Assembly (NCBI GenBank): GCA_015680685.1
Contig: MNCI01009508.1
Coordinates: 49,726-83,263, forward strand
Source of the DNA: Gnetum montanum
Taxonomy: Eukaryota; Streptophyta; Gnetopsida; Gnetales; Gnetaceae
DNA: 33,538 nucleotides
Reading direction: 5' to 3'
Positions 8,439 through 19,206 of this stretch are shown here, one piece after another. Under the pieces are notes generated by a model. The model had not been told where the DNA came from and searched no databases. It saw only the letters and a list, made by a program, of their open reading frames with translations. The translations under genes were made by a program, and so were the position numbers. Positions within the stretch are counted from its first letter, which is position 1; the number at the start of each line of letters is the position of its first letter.

Positions 8439-9786
8439 TAGGTTTGAGCGTGGGATTCAGATTTGTGTGGAAGATCCATGGTTACTGGATGCGAGAAATG
8501 CAGGTCGAGCAACAGGTGTGAACATTTTGACCGGATGCATAGAATTTTACAATGTACAAGGTGCAGCATGACCAAGATCTCTTATGCTGGCGTGTGTAAT
8601 CCACAGCGTAAGAGCTTGATACGCTGAAAAATGCAAAATGTATAAAGAATGTTAAAGTACAAGAGTGGATCTAGATGTCTGGCCTCCAAATCTATAGATC
8701 TGCGCTATTTTTGCTCTGCCAAGGCGTCCAGCATGCGTGGATCTAGCTCTGGTGTGTCTGCAGTGTGTCCTGGCATTAGTGTCTAGCGTCCAGCATCCTA
8801 GCATCCCAATGTTTACGCTATGTATACGCTGGTGTCAGCATGCCAGCGTGACCATCAACGTGTCCAATGTTTATGATGCATTTTGAGCCCATTTTTGACC
8901 TATGAGACCCATTTTCGAAGTGGATATGCATGCCTGAGGTTGAGAGGGTTCTGGACGTCTATTTTGAGTTGATTTGGAGGCTATTTTGGCATACTTTTGG
9001 TTGGTCACGCTATGGTCACGCTGCCCAGCGTGACCTCAGCGTGACCAAATGTTTATGCTCTTTTTTGATCTAATTTTTAGATGCTGATGCCTATTTGTTA
9101 ATGATCAACTACTTCCTACTCTCCAGGGTGACCTAGATGCTGAATTTGACTCCATTTTACTATTTTTTTGGGCCATTTTGGTTTGGTCACACTGTGGTCA
9201 TGTTGCACAGCGTGACCAACTGAAAATGCCACGTTTGAGGCCAAAATTGTGAGTTTTTGAAGCCTGTGAACATGTACAAGTGTTGCTTATCCCCGGGGGT
9301 TGCTCAAATGTCAAAGATGATGTTTGAAAATGGTTGATTTACCCTATTTTTGTTTGTTCACGCTATGGTCACGCTGTGCAACGTGACCTCAACATGACCC
9401 CAACGTGACCAACTGAAAGTGGCTCAAAACATGTGATTTTGAGCTTGAATTTCAAGGTTCTGGATGCTAGGAGCTACAGGGGACTCCGGTGATTCTCAAG
9501 CGGGGTCTATGTGCCCAAATTTGGTTTATTTAGACACGATTTTAGGGCTCCAAAGTTTGGTCACGTTGTACACACACTGGTCATACGCTGGGCAACGTGA
9601 CCGAAGTGTGTGTAACCAAACTTGCACTTTTTGGGCCTGAAACCCTTGATTCTTGATGCCGAGACTTGCTGTAGTCATTTGTGGACCCCTAGGGGACCTT
9701 GCATGCTCCATTATGGGCTGTTTGAGGCTGCTTCAGAAGCTCACAAGTTATTTGGAAGTGTTACTGAAATTTTTGTGGTGTTTTCA

Positions 9787-9791
9787 ACCAC
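9787..9791. other. Target-site duplication of G1, right copy (ACCAC)
   Basis: Identical to 263-267 and directly follows the LTR end GTGTTTTCA. Confidence 0.9.
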
Positions 9792-10176
9792 CAATAATCT
9801 AGGAAGGATTGGCATCACAGTCTCAACAGAAGGATGCCATTGGTGCTATGACCATACAAGTAAATGATAATGTTAGTAGATCTTAGGAAAAATCTCAAAA
9901 ATATCGTTTCTTTAGGATAGTTTCCACACATGTGAATAAAACTAGTAGACCTACTAGCTCATTAAAACTAGCACAAGGACAATCTAGTACAACCCCTTCC
10001 TTACAAAAAAAATGTCTCCTAATCCTACGCAAAAGCCAATAACCATTACCACTCTAACAAAAAACATAAAAAATTAACCTATCACTATGGAGAGACAAAA
10101 AATTCCATGCATTACTAATAATGATAAAGGGTGCAATTGTTTGTCGAAAGTTCAAAGTATTAAAATGAGTCCTATA

Positions 10177-10181
10177 CCAAC
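10177..10181. other. Target-site duplication of A1, left copy (CCAAC)
   Basis: CCAAC precedes the A1 LTR and recurs at 16374-16378. Joined through one copy, H reads CCTATACCAACCCAC, like the uninterrupted A2 sequence CCTATATCAACCCACC near 26270. Confidence 0.9.
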
Positions 10182-11034
10182 TAATGAATCATATTTTGCA
10201 TAAGCCCTTATATCAAATTCCCGATATTGGAGCACAAGTTGCATTATCGAATATTTAATATCATGGGATGTGTGCTTACCTATAAATATAGCACTTGGAT
10301 GCATGATTCATCCCATTTTTTTGTTAACAGAGGAGTTGAACCCTTGCAATTTTATTCCATAGTCTTAGAAAACAGTCAATGAGTGCCCATAACGTGGATT
10401 TGAGTTAATTGTATGACGTCTTATTCAAGTGGCAATGTACCTAAATGCATTCCATGAATGACAATAAGATTGAGATTGATTCTTATTCCTTGCAACACTT
10501 TGACTTAGATTTTCTTTCCATGCAATTTATATTCCATGTACTTAGTTAATATTTACATTTCCATGCATGTTAATTAATTAGCAAAATGAGCGTAACCAGT
10601 ACAAGCATAAACATGTATTCTCTTGGTAATCCCAGTAGCGTTATTGCTTAGTTCGCCCAATAATGTAGCTCTTGGTAATCCTAATAGTGGATATGTGGGT
10701 TCAAGATGTGTACGGCAAACTGGAAATGGACACTCATCGCCCGTAGGCTAGTTTAGAATTTATCTTTCCATTGTTAATTAGATTAAATAATCAATTTCTC
10801 TAATATCGTTAGGAGTAACATAAGGCCAAAACAACATCAACAATCATATGCCTCACTTTGGACTAAACCATATGTGACAAAGCTACCACTAGTCCAAGTG
10901 GGAAGATAACGAACTGCAATCAAGGCATAACAATCTAGATGCCACAACTAGTTCCATCCACGAAATTCGATAGGATTGTATGCAAACACTTGTGATTCAT
11001 ATGGTTGGGCATAGAGGCTACCCATTGCTCATCA
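10182..11034 (+). repeat. A1 5' LTR
   Basis: 853 bp, from TAATGAATCA (TGATGAATCA with one G-to-A change) to CTCATCA. It matches 15530-16373 throughout, including the U3 (GATATTnGAGCACAAGTTGCATTAT) and a TATA box CCTATAAATATAG near 10280. Upstream is the duplicated CCAAC, downstream the primer site. Confidence 0.9.
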
Positions 11035-11035
11035 T

Positions 11036-11053
11036 TGGCGCCATTGCTAAGGA
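11036..11053 (+). other. A1 primer-binding site, tRNA-Asp type
   Basis: TGGCGCCATTGCTAAGGA follows the LTR after one base. It matches TGGCGCCGTTGCCGGGGA, the complement of the 3' end of plant tRNA-Asp(GTC) and the usual Athila primer site, with G-to-A and C-to-T changes. Confidence 0.85.
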
Positions 11054-11159
11054 TGGTGCTAGTTATCTAGATTAGTTATATTGTACACAATCTTTGTAAA
11101 AGTATTAACAATTTATCTTTTAGAAAATATAGGTATTTTAAGTCACACACATTAAAAAC

Positions 11160-13610
11160 ATGTCTTCTTCACATGGGACCAATAATTCATTGCATGATGA
11201 AAACACTCATAGTAGAAATGGTAGGTTCCATACTGAAGAGAATTGGAGCGAACAACCTCAAGTAGGGGTTTCCTATGCTCATTTCGATTCATATTACATG
11301 CAAGGACTATGTTCAATTGATACAAACAATCCTAGAGGAGATGAAGCCCTAGAATAAGGAGGGCCTTAAGGCCTAGGACCTTCTCTAAACCTAAAAAAAG
11401 GTAAATCAAGGGACCATGGGGAGAACTATCGGAGCCATGGCAATTCTCCCTATTCCTCATCTTCTTTTTCCTCTTCAACATCTAGTTCTAACAAAGATGA
11501 ACGTAGGTATAAAGATAGAGCTTCACTATGAGGTTGAGATAAAGATAGAAATCAAACCTAAGGGAAAAATCAAATCCATCACAATGAACATAAACAAGAT
11601 CAACGTAATCAAAGAAATGAAAATAGAGATTATCATCATGACATGTTTGATGTTGATGAACCCCTGTTGGCTACTAGGGGTGTGACATATATTAGGGAGG
11701 TAGTTCAAATACCCCAAAGTCATCAAAGGGATAGCCGCATTAAATGGCATGATATGGACAACATTCCTAAGTTTATGGAAGGCTATAATTCTAATCCACA
11801 GCATCACTTACAAGCCTTCCATGATGCTTGTGCCTGGCAAAAGCTTAAGCTCTTTCCTTGGACACTAGTTGATGAGTTGAAAGTTGGTATAGATCATTGA
11901 AACCAAATTCAATCCATTGATGGTTCACAATATTGGAGCTCTTCAACAAAAAATACCAAACCTATGCAAGAGTGTCAAATTTGAAAAAACAAATCCAAGG
12001 GTGGAAGTAAGAAAATCATGAATCCTTGGATGTGGCATTAGATAGATATTATCCTCTACTACATAGATGTCCAAGCCATGATTTCTCTTAAAAAGAGCAA
12101 GTTTTCCACATCATAGATGGGCTTAGTAATCAAATGAGAGATACCCTTGGGATTTATGCCCAAGTTTGGTTATATGAAATGAAAGCCCATTAGATAGAAA
12201 GGCTAATTGATCAAGCGAAAAAAGAATAAGGAGAGCTATGTAAATGAAAGAATGTAGAGAAATATAATTGGGATCCAATGCTTCAAAAGAAAAGGGTCCA
12301 TATCTATGATGAGGAAAAAGAGGCAACTCTTGATGAGGTGATTTCACAACAAACCTTGCAAATACAAAAGTCTATTGATGAGCCTGAAGCAAGGATAGAT
12401 AAGATGTGGGAGTTGATGAACAACAAAGTTACAACTTACGTGAAAATCATAGAGGAGAGAGTAATGTAACAAGAATCAAGTCATCAAAACAAGAAGAGGA
12501 AAAAGAATCTAGAAACTAGTAGAAACACTTATCAGCAAAGAGGAAAATTGACTGAAGGTGAAGAGGCGATAGACTCAACCACAGAAGAGGATGATGGATG
12601 TGACATTTTTATATATGACCATCTAAAGGGCTATTGCTGAATCATGTTTCATCTACATGAGTATTAGGCTTTTGCTTTGAATCTCAAGTTTATACAAAAG
12701 CAAATGCCTTAGAAATTATCTTTTTCACAAGGTAATTATAGACAGTCCTACAACCAACTGTATATCCTAGTGGGATTTCTTATCAACCTCAAAACTACCA
12801 TCAACTACAATGGCAAAATCCAAAGTTGTGGGGGAGGCCATTATTAGCAAACTAGCACTACCCTTACTACCAACTGAACCTATATGAATATTATGTTTAA
12901 TAACCTATTTCCCTAACTAGTTCTACTTCCTCTACCTCAAATCACTACTACCACTCTCCCGAATATCATCAACCTACAACATCTTCTAAAGGAACACCAC
13001 CTCATGTCTCTCACCCTTCGTCATATCCACAATATTCTCATACTTCCCTCCACCACCTGTCACTACCAATAACATATGAAGGTTCAACATCACAACATTA
13101 ATGAAAGAATGCCACTTGTGTTGTGAACATACATGGAAATGATAATGCTAGTAGATCTCAATGACAACCTCGAAAACATCTTTTCATTAGGATGGTTTCC
13201 ACACATAAGCATAAAACTCATAGACCTATTGGCACATCAACACTGATGTAAGGCCAATCTGGTGCAACACCCCTCTTCATAAAAATGATGTCTCCTAATC
13301 ATACACAAAAGCAAATAATCATTACCACTCCAACACAAAACATAAAAGATAAAACCTATCACTATGGAAAGACAGAAACCTCCATGCATCTCCAATAATG
13401 ATAAAGGGTGAAATTATGAGTTGGAAGTTCAAAATAGTAACACAACCCCTATACTTACCCACCATGAAGTTCTAAAATAAGTGCGTGAGCAAAAATTAGT
13501 TTACGTAGTAGCCACTAGACTAGAAGACACCTAGTGGCTTAGAAATAAGAGTGTAAAATTGTTTCAAAGATGCATGAAACTAGCCAAAGCACTTATTAAT
13601 TCTTGTTGCG
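11160..13610 (+). pseudogene. A1 gag, broken
   Basis: Starts at ATG 11160 (MSSSHGTNNSLHDENTHSRN), as in A2 at 23962. The N-terminus is Ser/Arg-rich. The gag core lies near 11750-12130: NIPKFMEGYNSNPQHHLQAF, KLKLFPWTLVDELK, then the decayed equivalent of the A2 helix region. It is followed by a charged region (HIYDEEKEATLDEVISQQTL, EERVM) near 12300-12470, then YDHLKGYC near 12620 and a Gln/Pro/Tyr/Ser-rich tail. No CCHC zinc knuckle is visible. There are many stops, mostly TAA or TAG where A2 or the pattern implies Gln or Trp, and some frameshifts. The order of segments fits Athila-type Gag. Not functional. Confidence 0.85.
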
Positions 13611-13621
13611 GTCAAGAGCTT

Positions 13622-13632
13622 AGTTGTGGGGG
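13622..13632 (+). other. Internal PPT-like motif in A1
   Basis: AGTTGTGGGGG is identical to the core of the true PPT at 15517-15527 and is followed by a long T-rich tract. It occurs at the same position in H (16843, decayed) and in B1 (30269-30278, minus strand). It could be a second plus-strand primer; it could also be coincidental purine-rich sequence. Confidence 0.45.
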
Positions 13633-15516
13633 AGATGTCCCATCCTAAATCAAGAACTAATAAGTGCTTTTCACTTTTTTGTTTTACAATTTTTCATCAT
13701 TTTTCAATTTCCTTCACCATTTTCTATTTCTAAATATGTTTTTCATTTCCTGATATTTTCTTTTCTTTTCTTTATAATTTTCTTTTTTGTTGAGTCATTT
13801 TCTACATGTTTTCGTTAATAATATTGCCCAGTCATGATGTAGAAGTCAACGTTATGTGTTGAATTTTTGTGCTATACTATCAAGATAATTGGGTAGGTAA
13901 TTGTGTAGAGTAGTAAGACCACCTCATCCATCCCTCCTATTCTCTAAATAAAAAGGTATTTTGTCATAAAAAAATTTGGTTCTTCTTTCATGAAACTAAA
14001 ATCAATCAATGATCATTGTACCTTGAAGGAAGAGGGAATGACCAAGTGGGAATGACAATAGGTGTGACATCAAGGAGATTTATTAAGCTCTCTTCTTGAC
14101 CTTCTTCCTGTGGTTTATGACTTTTCATGAAACGTATCATCACTCCACTATTGACCAATAATAGGAGGCTAAAAGTCTTTGCATAGTGTGGTTCCCATCC
14201 AAAATCATGAAAATATAAAATCCAAAAAAAATGATGGAAATTCAAAGCACATCCCTTAGACTTAATAACAGGCTACAAGCACTGGTTATGGGGCTTGAAA
14301 GATATGTTACCCATGCCTGAAGGCTCCCTTCTAACTAAGGCCCTTCCTTCCTTCTTCTATTTTCTTCTCTTTTTGAAGTGATGATTGTGTAGTATAGCAC
14401 AACATCCCAACCACAACAATTTTGTGTTGTTTGAAACAAAGACATGATCTACATTTAACTTCTAGGATGCACATAGACATCTATAGAAGTGGTTATGCAA
14501 GGGCATTATGGCAAGAGCCTACTTTGGGGAGGACCCACTTGCATAACTTTTGTTGATCATGACTTTGAACAAATCTTCACATCTTCTAGAACATCAATGA
14601 TGGGTTCTTTGAATTTATTCATGCTTTTGGAACTACTTCTCATCAATTTTAATTAATTTTTTCTACTTTTGTGTCTCAATATCCTTCAAATTCCAAAAAA
14701 TTTATTGGTCATCTTCTGCATTAGACCTTTGATTTTCATTGTTAGAAAATTGGTGTGCTTCTAGAGGAACACTCATTAGTCATGGGGGCTAGGAATGTTC
14801 ACTTTGAAATTTTTTGAGAATTTTTCTAACATCTTATTTTTGAACATCATGGTAACTAATAGTAATTGATCAAAACAAGGTGAACATCTTGACAATTTTA
14901 GTTACCTCATAGCCTTGGGCATAGTGTGTTTTCATCACCTTATGCTTAAACATAAACTAAGGGATCTAAAAAGGGTTAATTATTAACGAAAATTTACCAA
15001 AACTATTCTTGATCCTTGGGTGACTATAGGTGATGCTAAAAGGGATGTCTAAGGAAGATAGTCTTTTGCTAGGCACGAAAACGAAGCCAAGAGAGGGGAA
15101 CAGAGGATATGCCCATGGAAAAATAGTAGCACATATAGGATAATAGCTCAAACATCACATGATTTCTCAATCCATGGGATGGTGAGAATAAATTTCAGTC
15201 CATCCTTCAAGAATGTTCTGCATAACCATAGAAGCATCAACATAACAATCAAGGTTGGAATTCTACCACTACTAGCGGTAACAAGAAGAATCATCTTTAG
15301 TAGGGTTTTGAAGACCTCTACAAATTTTGTAATCTTCAATGTTTATCTAGTTTTTTTGTCATTTTATCATTTTGTATGCATCCACTTGAATAGAATTTTA
15401 TAATGTCGCACTTAGAGTTAGTTAGTAGTTAGAGTTAGTCAATATTCTCATACATTCTCAATATTTTGTAAAGAACTTGTTCCACATTTTCGCCACTTGA
15501 GGATGAGTTTTCATTC
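13633..15516. other. A1 long non-coding region between gag and the 3' LTR
   Basis: A T-rich tract (13660-13800) leads into about 1.7 kb without sense-strand genes. Blocks are conserved with H (16860-18113), A2 (26430-28440) and B1 (29640-30240, inverted), for example GACCAAGTGGGAATG, GACATGTTACCCATG and GGTTATGCAAGGGCAT. In pol-bearing relatives this lies after integrase. Confidence 0.7.
14006..14245 (-). CDS. Antisense open frame in the A-family non-coding region
   Basis: 79 codons on the strand opposite to gag. The C-terminal part (SHKPQEE...LDVTPIVIPTWSFPLPSRYNDH, stop) is shared in register with A2 (26915-26730: HKPHEE...PLEVTPFAMPTWSFPL) and H (17410-17236: SHKPQEGS...PLEVTSFSIPTWSFPL), each ending in a stop at nearly the same place, without indels in the last ~80 bases. 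The upstream part agrees less well. Some Tat-clade elements such as Grande have an antisense gene in this interval, which is the precedent. The reading may equally be chance in conserved non-coding DNA. Product unknown. Confidence 0.3.
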   Translation of the reverse strand: MNFHHFFWILYFHDFGWEPHYAKTFSLLLLVNSGVMIRFMKSHKPQEEGQEESLINLLDVTPIVIPTWSFPLPSRYNDH

Positions 15517-15529
15517 AGTTGTGGGGGTA
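15517..15529 (+). other. A1 polypurine tract
   Basis: AGTTGTGGGGGTA directly precedes the 3' LTR start TGATAAATCAC. The same motif precedes the LTR in A2 and, inverted, in B1 and C1. Confidence 0.85.
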
Positions 15530-16373
15530 TGATAAATCACATTTTGTATCGGCCCCGATATTTAAGCACAAGTTGCATTATTGGATATTTGATATTCTAA
15601 GATGCATGCCTTCCTATAAATACAGCATTTGGGTGCATGAATCATCCCATTCTTTTGTCAATAGAGTAGCCAAATGCTTGTAGTTTTATTCTGTAGTCTT
15701 AAAGAATAGTCATTGAGTGCCCATAGTGTGGATTTGAGTTAACTGTACGATGTCTTATTTAAGTGGTAATGTACCCAAACACATTCCATGAAGGCCAATA
15801 AGATCGAGATTGATTCTTATTCATTGTAGCACTTTAACTTAGATTAGATTTACCTTTCATGTAATTTATTTTGCATGTACTTTGTTAATATTTACATTTC
15901 CATGTACATTAATTAATTGGTGAAATGAGTGTGACCAGTTTTGAGCATAAACACGTCTTTGCTTGGTAATCCCAGTAGCGTTAGTGCTTGGTTCGCCCAA
16001 TAGCATAGTGCTTGGTAATTCTAGTAGTGGATACGTGGGTTTAGGATGTGTACAGCAAGTTGGGAACAAACACTCATTGCTGGTAGCCTAGTTTAGAGTT
16101 TATCTTCCTATTGTTAATTAGATTAAATAATTTATTTATCTATTATCATTAGGAGTAGCATAAGGGCACAACAACATCAACAATCATATGCCTCACTATA
16201 GACTAAACCATACATGACAAAGCTACCACTAGTCCAAGTGGGAAGATAGCAAACTCCGATCAAGGCATAATGATCTAGATGTACAACTAGTCCCATCCAT
16301 GGAATTCGATAGGATCATGTGTGAATGCTTGTGATTCGTATGGTTGGATGTAGGGGGTACCCATCACTCATCA
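15530..16373 (+). repeat. A1 3' LTR
   Basis: 844 bp, TGATAAATCA to CTCATCA. It is homologous along its full length to 10182-11034, including the U3. TATA box CCTATAAATACAG near 15613. The many differences from the 5' LTR show an old insertion. Confidence 0.9.
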
Positions 16374-16378
16374 CCAAC
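16374..16378. other. Target-site duplication of A1, right copy (CCAAC)
   Basis: Identical to 10177-10181; H resumes here. Confidence 0.9.
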
Positions 16379-18113
16379 CCACAAAAAACTTAAGGAACAA
16401 GTATGTGTGCAAAACTAATTATACAAAATAGCTACTAAACCAAAAGACATCCACTAGCTAAAAATGAAAATACAAACTATTTAAAAGATGCATGGAAACA
16501 TCCAACCCACTTATTAGTTCTTGTCCTAAGAAAATGAATAGAATAGAAAACTTAGAAAAGAACATCTTACACTCTACCTATACATGAAAAGAAGATGTTA
16601 AATAAGGAGACACAAGAAATAAAATAGAAAATAAACAAGAAAACATATTTGGACCCCTAAAAAGGAAAAATCATTATATTCCAGCTAAAGATATGTCTCC
16701 AAATGATTGAAATGTGATTATCATTAGTGTTAAATGTGCTACCAAATGAAAACTTAAATTACTAAAGATGATAAATGGAAAAATCATGGTGTATTACTAA
16801 GGAAATGTGTAGTCCATTTTTCAAATGCTCATCCATTAGTTTAGTTGTAGGGAAGATACCCCATCTTGAATCAAGAACTAATAAGGGCATTTTTTACTTT
16901 TCATTTTACAATTTTTTTATCATTTTCCTGTTTCTTCAAAATTTTCTAATTCTTAATATGTTTCCATTTCTTGTTATTTTTATTTTCTTTATAATTTTCT
17001 CTTTTCTTAAGTCATTATGTTTTATGGATGGTTACTATGTTTTTGATAATAATATTGCTATTCCTGGTGGTGCAGAAGTCAACACCATGTGTTAGGTTTG
17101 TGTCCTATGCTATCAAGATGATTGGGTAAATAATTATGTAATGTAGTGAGACCACATCATCCATCCCTTCAATTTCTCTAAATAAAAGGCCTTTATCATG
17201 AAAACAATATGGTTCTTCTCACAGAAAACTAAAAATTAACTAATAATCATTGTGCCTTGAGGAAAGGGGGAAAGACCAAGTGGGAATGGAAAAGGATGTG
17301 ACCTCAAGGGGATTTGTTGGGTTATCTTCTTAACTTCCTTCTTGTGGTTTATGACTCCAGAAATGTATCGTCACTCCCATCATTGAAAAATAAATAGGAA
17401 GCATGTCTTTGCATGGTGTGGTTCTCATGAAAGAAAGGAGAGAGAGAGAAAAGAATGAAAATTCAAAGCACACCCCTTAGACATAATAATGGACTAAAAG
17501 CACTAGTTATGAAGCTTGAAAGACATGTTACCCATTCCTAAAGGCACCTGTTTGACTAAGGCCTTTCCTTCCTTCTTCTCTTTTTGAAGTGATGCTCATT
17601 CTCTGTGGTTGTTGTGAGCTCATGATGATCAACAAGAAGGGATGCATCAATGTGAGGCCATTGTTAATGGTATGGACTTAGTCTGAAACTTGGAAAAATC
17701 AGTATGATGATCACCTTAATCACAATTGATACAAAAACCTATTATGAACATGGTTAAGTATCTTACATCCCAATCTCTACAATCCCTTCTCATCCCATTG
17801 TTCATCTCATTACTACATGCAATTATGTGCCTAATGGTTTTGTATAGTATAGTGAAAAATCCTAACCAAGGTAGTTTTGTGTTGTTTGAAATAAGGGAAT
17901 GATCTACTTGTAACTTCTAATATTCCCACAGACATTTATAAAAGTGGTTATGTAAAGGCATTATGGCAGGAGCCTACTTTGGGGAGGATCCACTTGCATA
18001 ACTTTTGTTGATCATGGCTCTGATTCATACATCACATATTCAAGGACATCGTGGACTACTCTAAATTTATGCATGATTTTATGACTACTTCTCATCAATT
18101 TTAAATTATCTTT
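16374..18113 (+). mobile_element. H, segment 3: gag end and non-coding region of the host element
   Basis: 16374-16500 matches the last gag bases of A1 (13455-13575). Then about 320 bp (16510-16840) have no counterpart in A1 or A2; they contain an open but stop-broken stretch and may be a remnant of what follows gag in longer relatives. From the decayed PPT-like motif AGTTGTAGGG (16843-16852) onward it follows A1 13622-14660: T-rich tract, GACCAAGTGGGAATG, GTTACCCAT, GGTTATGTAAAGGCAT. A GA repeat lies near 17432-17450. It is cut at 18114 by B1. Confidence 0.85.
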
Positions 18114-18959
18114 TGATGAGCAGTGAGTAAACCCTACGTCCAACCATACTAATCACTAGTGTTCACTAAGTGATCTATCAAATTTTATAGACTTTAGCTC
18201 TCTAAGTACACTGGGTCTAGGAGATGAATCTACAAATCATGATCATTGTCCTCTTAGTTCCATTTGTGAGGTGCAAGTGTAACTGAGGCATTTGATTTTT
18301 ATCATTTTATCTTTTATCATTTCAATTACCTAAGTGTTAGAAAATAGAGTAATGAATGTTTAATTCATCTAATATCTAACTATCACTTAACTAATCCTAA
18401 CATAAGCATCCATTCCCACTTTTTGTACACATCTTGAACACGTTGCAATGCTACTGGGATACCAAGTGTTAGGCACTACTAGCATTACCAAGTGTTAATA
18501 TATGCTTGAAGTAGTCATACTTATGTTTTTTATTTAATTTATATTAATTAATTAATTAGAATTCATTAAAGTAAATTGCATGGATGATAAATGCATATGG
18601 AAACATTACTCTATTCCAAGTGTTGCAACATTTTATTAGAAAAAGCTCATCTTTATTATCATTCACATTGAGGTGCTCAAGTACATCAGTGCTAGAATAA
18701 AGATCTGTACACTTCTTTGACTTCTATTGTAGGCACTCATAAAATATTCTAACTTTAGGAAGGAAAAACTACAAGATCTTTGCTACAAATATTGGAAAAA
18801 TCCCATAAATGTGGTAGGTAGATGCACATTTATAGGCAATGACAAGAAGCCACATCAATAGGTACTCATCAATGTGGCAAACCCTACATTGATGGGATCT
18901 CATTGATGAGGTCACATTGACAGCATCCTGTTGATGCAATCCAACAACACATTTCATCA
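18114..18959 (-). repeat. B1 3' LTR
   Basis: 846 bp. Plus-strand text TGATGAGCAGTGAGTAAACC...CATTTCATCA is the inverse of an A-family LTR: it contains ACGTCCAACCATAC, the inverse of GTATGGTTGGAYGTAGG in A1. On the minus strand the TATA is GCCTATAAATGTG near 18836, preceded by a U3 with repeated CATCAATG/CATTGATG words (18865-18950). The R/U5 part resembles C1. It is inserted into H. Confidence 0.85.
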
Positions 18960-18972
18960 TACTCCCATGACA
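18960..18972 (-). other. B1 polypurine tract
   Basis: TACTCCCATGACA is the inverse of TGTCATGGGAGTA, the A-family PPT with one change in the G run. It lies against the LTR end, and the flanking ACTCAAGGATGAGTTTTTA (inverse of 18976-18994) equals the A1 sequence before its PPT. Confidence 0.8.
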
Positions 18973-19206
18973 AAATAAAAACTCATCCTTGAGTGAACAA
19001 AGGAGGAATAAGCTCTTTACAAAATTTTTGGAAGGTTTGGGATTATTGACTAACTATAGACACACAAACTGACATAAGAAAAACTAAGTGCCCAAGTGTA
19101 TAGATTTACAATCATTACAAAAATTGGTGTTTACGATAACAAATTTGAACACCATGACAAAAATGGCAACACAACTCCATTGATGGCTTGAAAAAAAGGA
19201 GGAAAA

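Larger units (their letters stand above)
268..9786 (-). mobile_element. G1: Ty3/gypsy element with gag and protease only, minus strand
   Basis: This is a complete insertion of about 9.5 kb with two long direct repeats (268-2205 and 7790-9786), a 5-bp duplicated site ACCAC, and a polypurine tract beside the left LTR when read on the minus strand. Gag (from 7187 leftwards) and a retropepsin-like protease (4480 to 4136) also read on the minus strand, so the right LTR is the 5' LTR. Only about 1.9 kb separates the protease from the 3' LTR, and I see no reverse transcriptase, RNase H or integrase. The CxxH...HxTExY signature in Gag resembles Tat-like gypsy elements; that placement is inference. 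No primer-binding site is recognisable next to 7790. The element is inserted in the Gag tail of H. Confidence 0.9.
7790..9786 (-). repeat. G1 5' LTR (right copy)
   Basis: This 1997-bp copy aligns with 268-2205. It is longer partly through a 38-base C tract. In the element's direction it starts at 9786 (TGAAAACACCAC) and ends at 7790. It keeps the TATA-like site (8429-8438) and the ~180-bp repeats. Ownership by G1 follows from the matching ACCAC duplication. Confidence 0.9.
9787..10181 (+). pseudogene. H, segment 2: rest of the host gag tail
   Basis: It continues segment 1 after G1 and matches A1 13070-13455 (shared AAATGATAATG, TAGTAGATCT, TTTCCACACAT, ATGTCTCCTAATCC, CACTATGGAGAGACA-like words, AATAATGATAAAGGGTG). 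It encodes the end of the Gag tail in the related elements but has no intact frame. Its last five bases CCAAC are the duplicated site of A1; the sequence goes on at 16374. Confidence 0.85.
10182..16373 (+). mobile_element. A1: Athila-like gag-only LTR element
   Basis: A complete 6.2-kb insertion: LTR, tRNA-Asp type primer site, decayed gag, about 1.9 kb of non-coding DNA, PPT, LTR and a CCAAC duplication. There is no protease, RT, RNase H or integrase. It sits in H, an older copy of its own family, at the end of the gag tail. A2 has the same plan, so the lack of pol is a feature of the lineage. Replication would have needed enzymes from relatives such as B1 (inference). Confidence 0.9.

Noticed and set aside
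11416-11807. Overlapping open frames on both strands in the A1 gag N-terminal region
   Set aside because: They are off-frame readings of the Ser/Arg/Asn-rich gag segment; the A2 copy shows which frame is gag.
16775-17095. Plus-strand open frame of 106 codons rich in Phe, like a membrane protein
   Set aside because: It comes from the T-rich tract after the internal PPT-like motif in H; the equivalent tracts in A1 and A2 are not open in the same frame.
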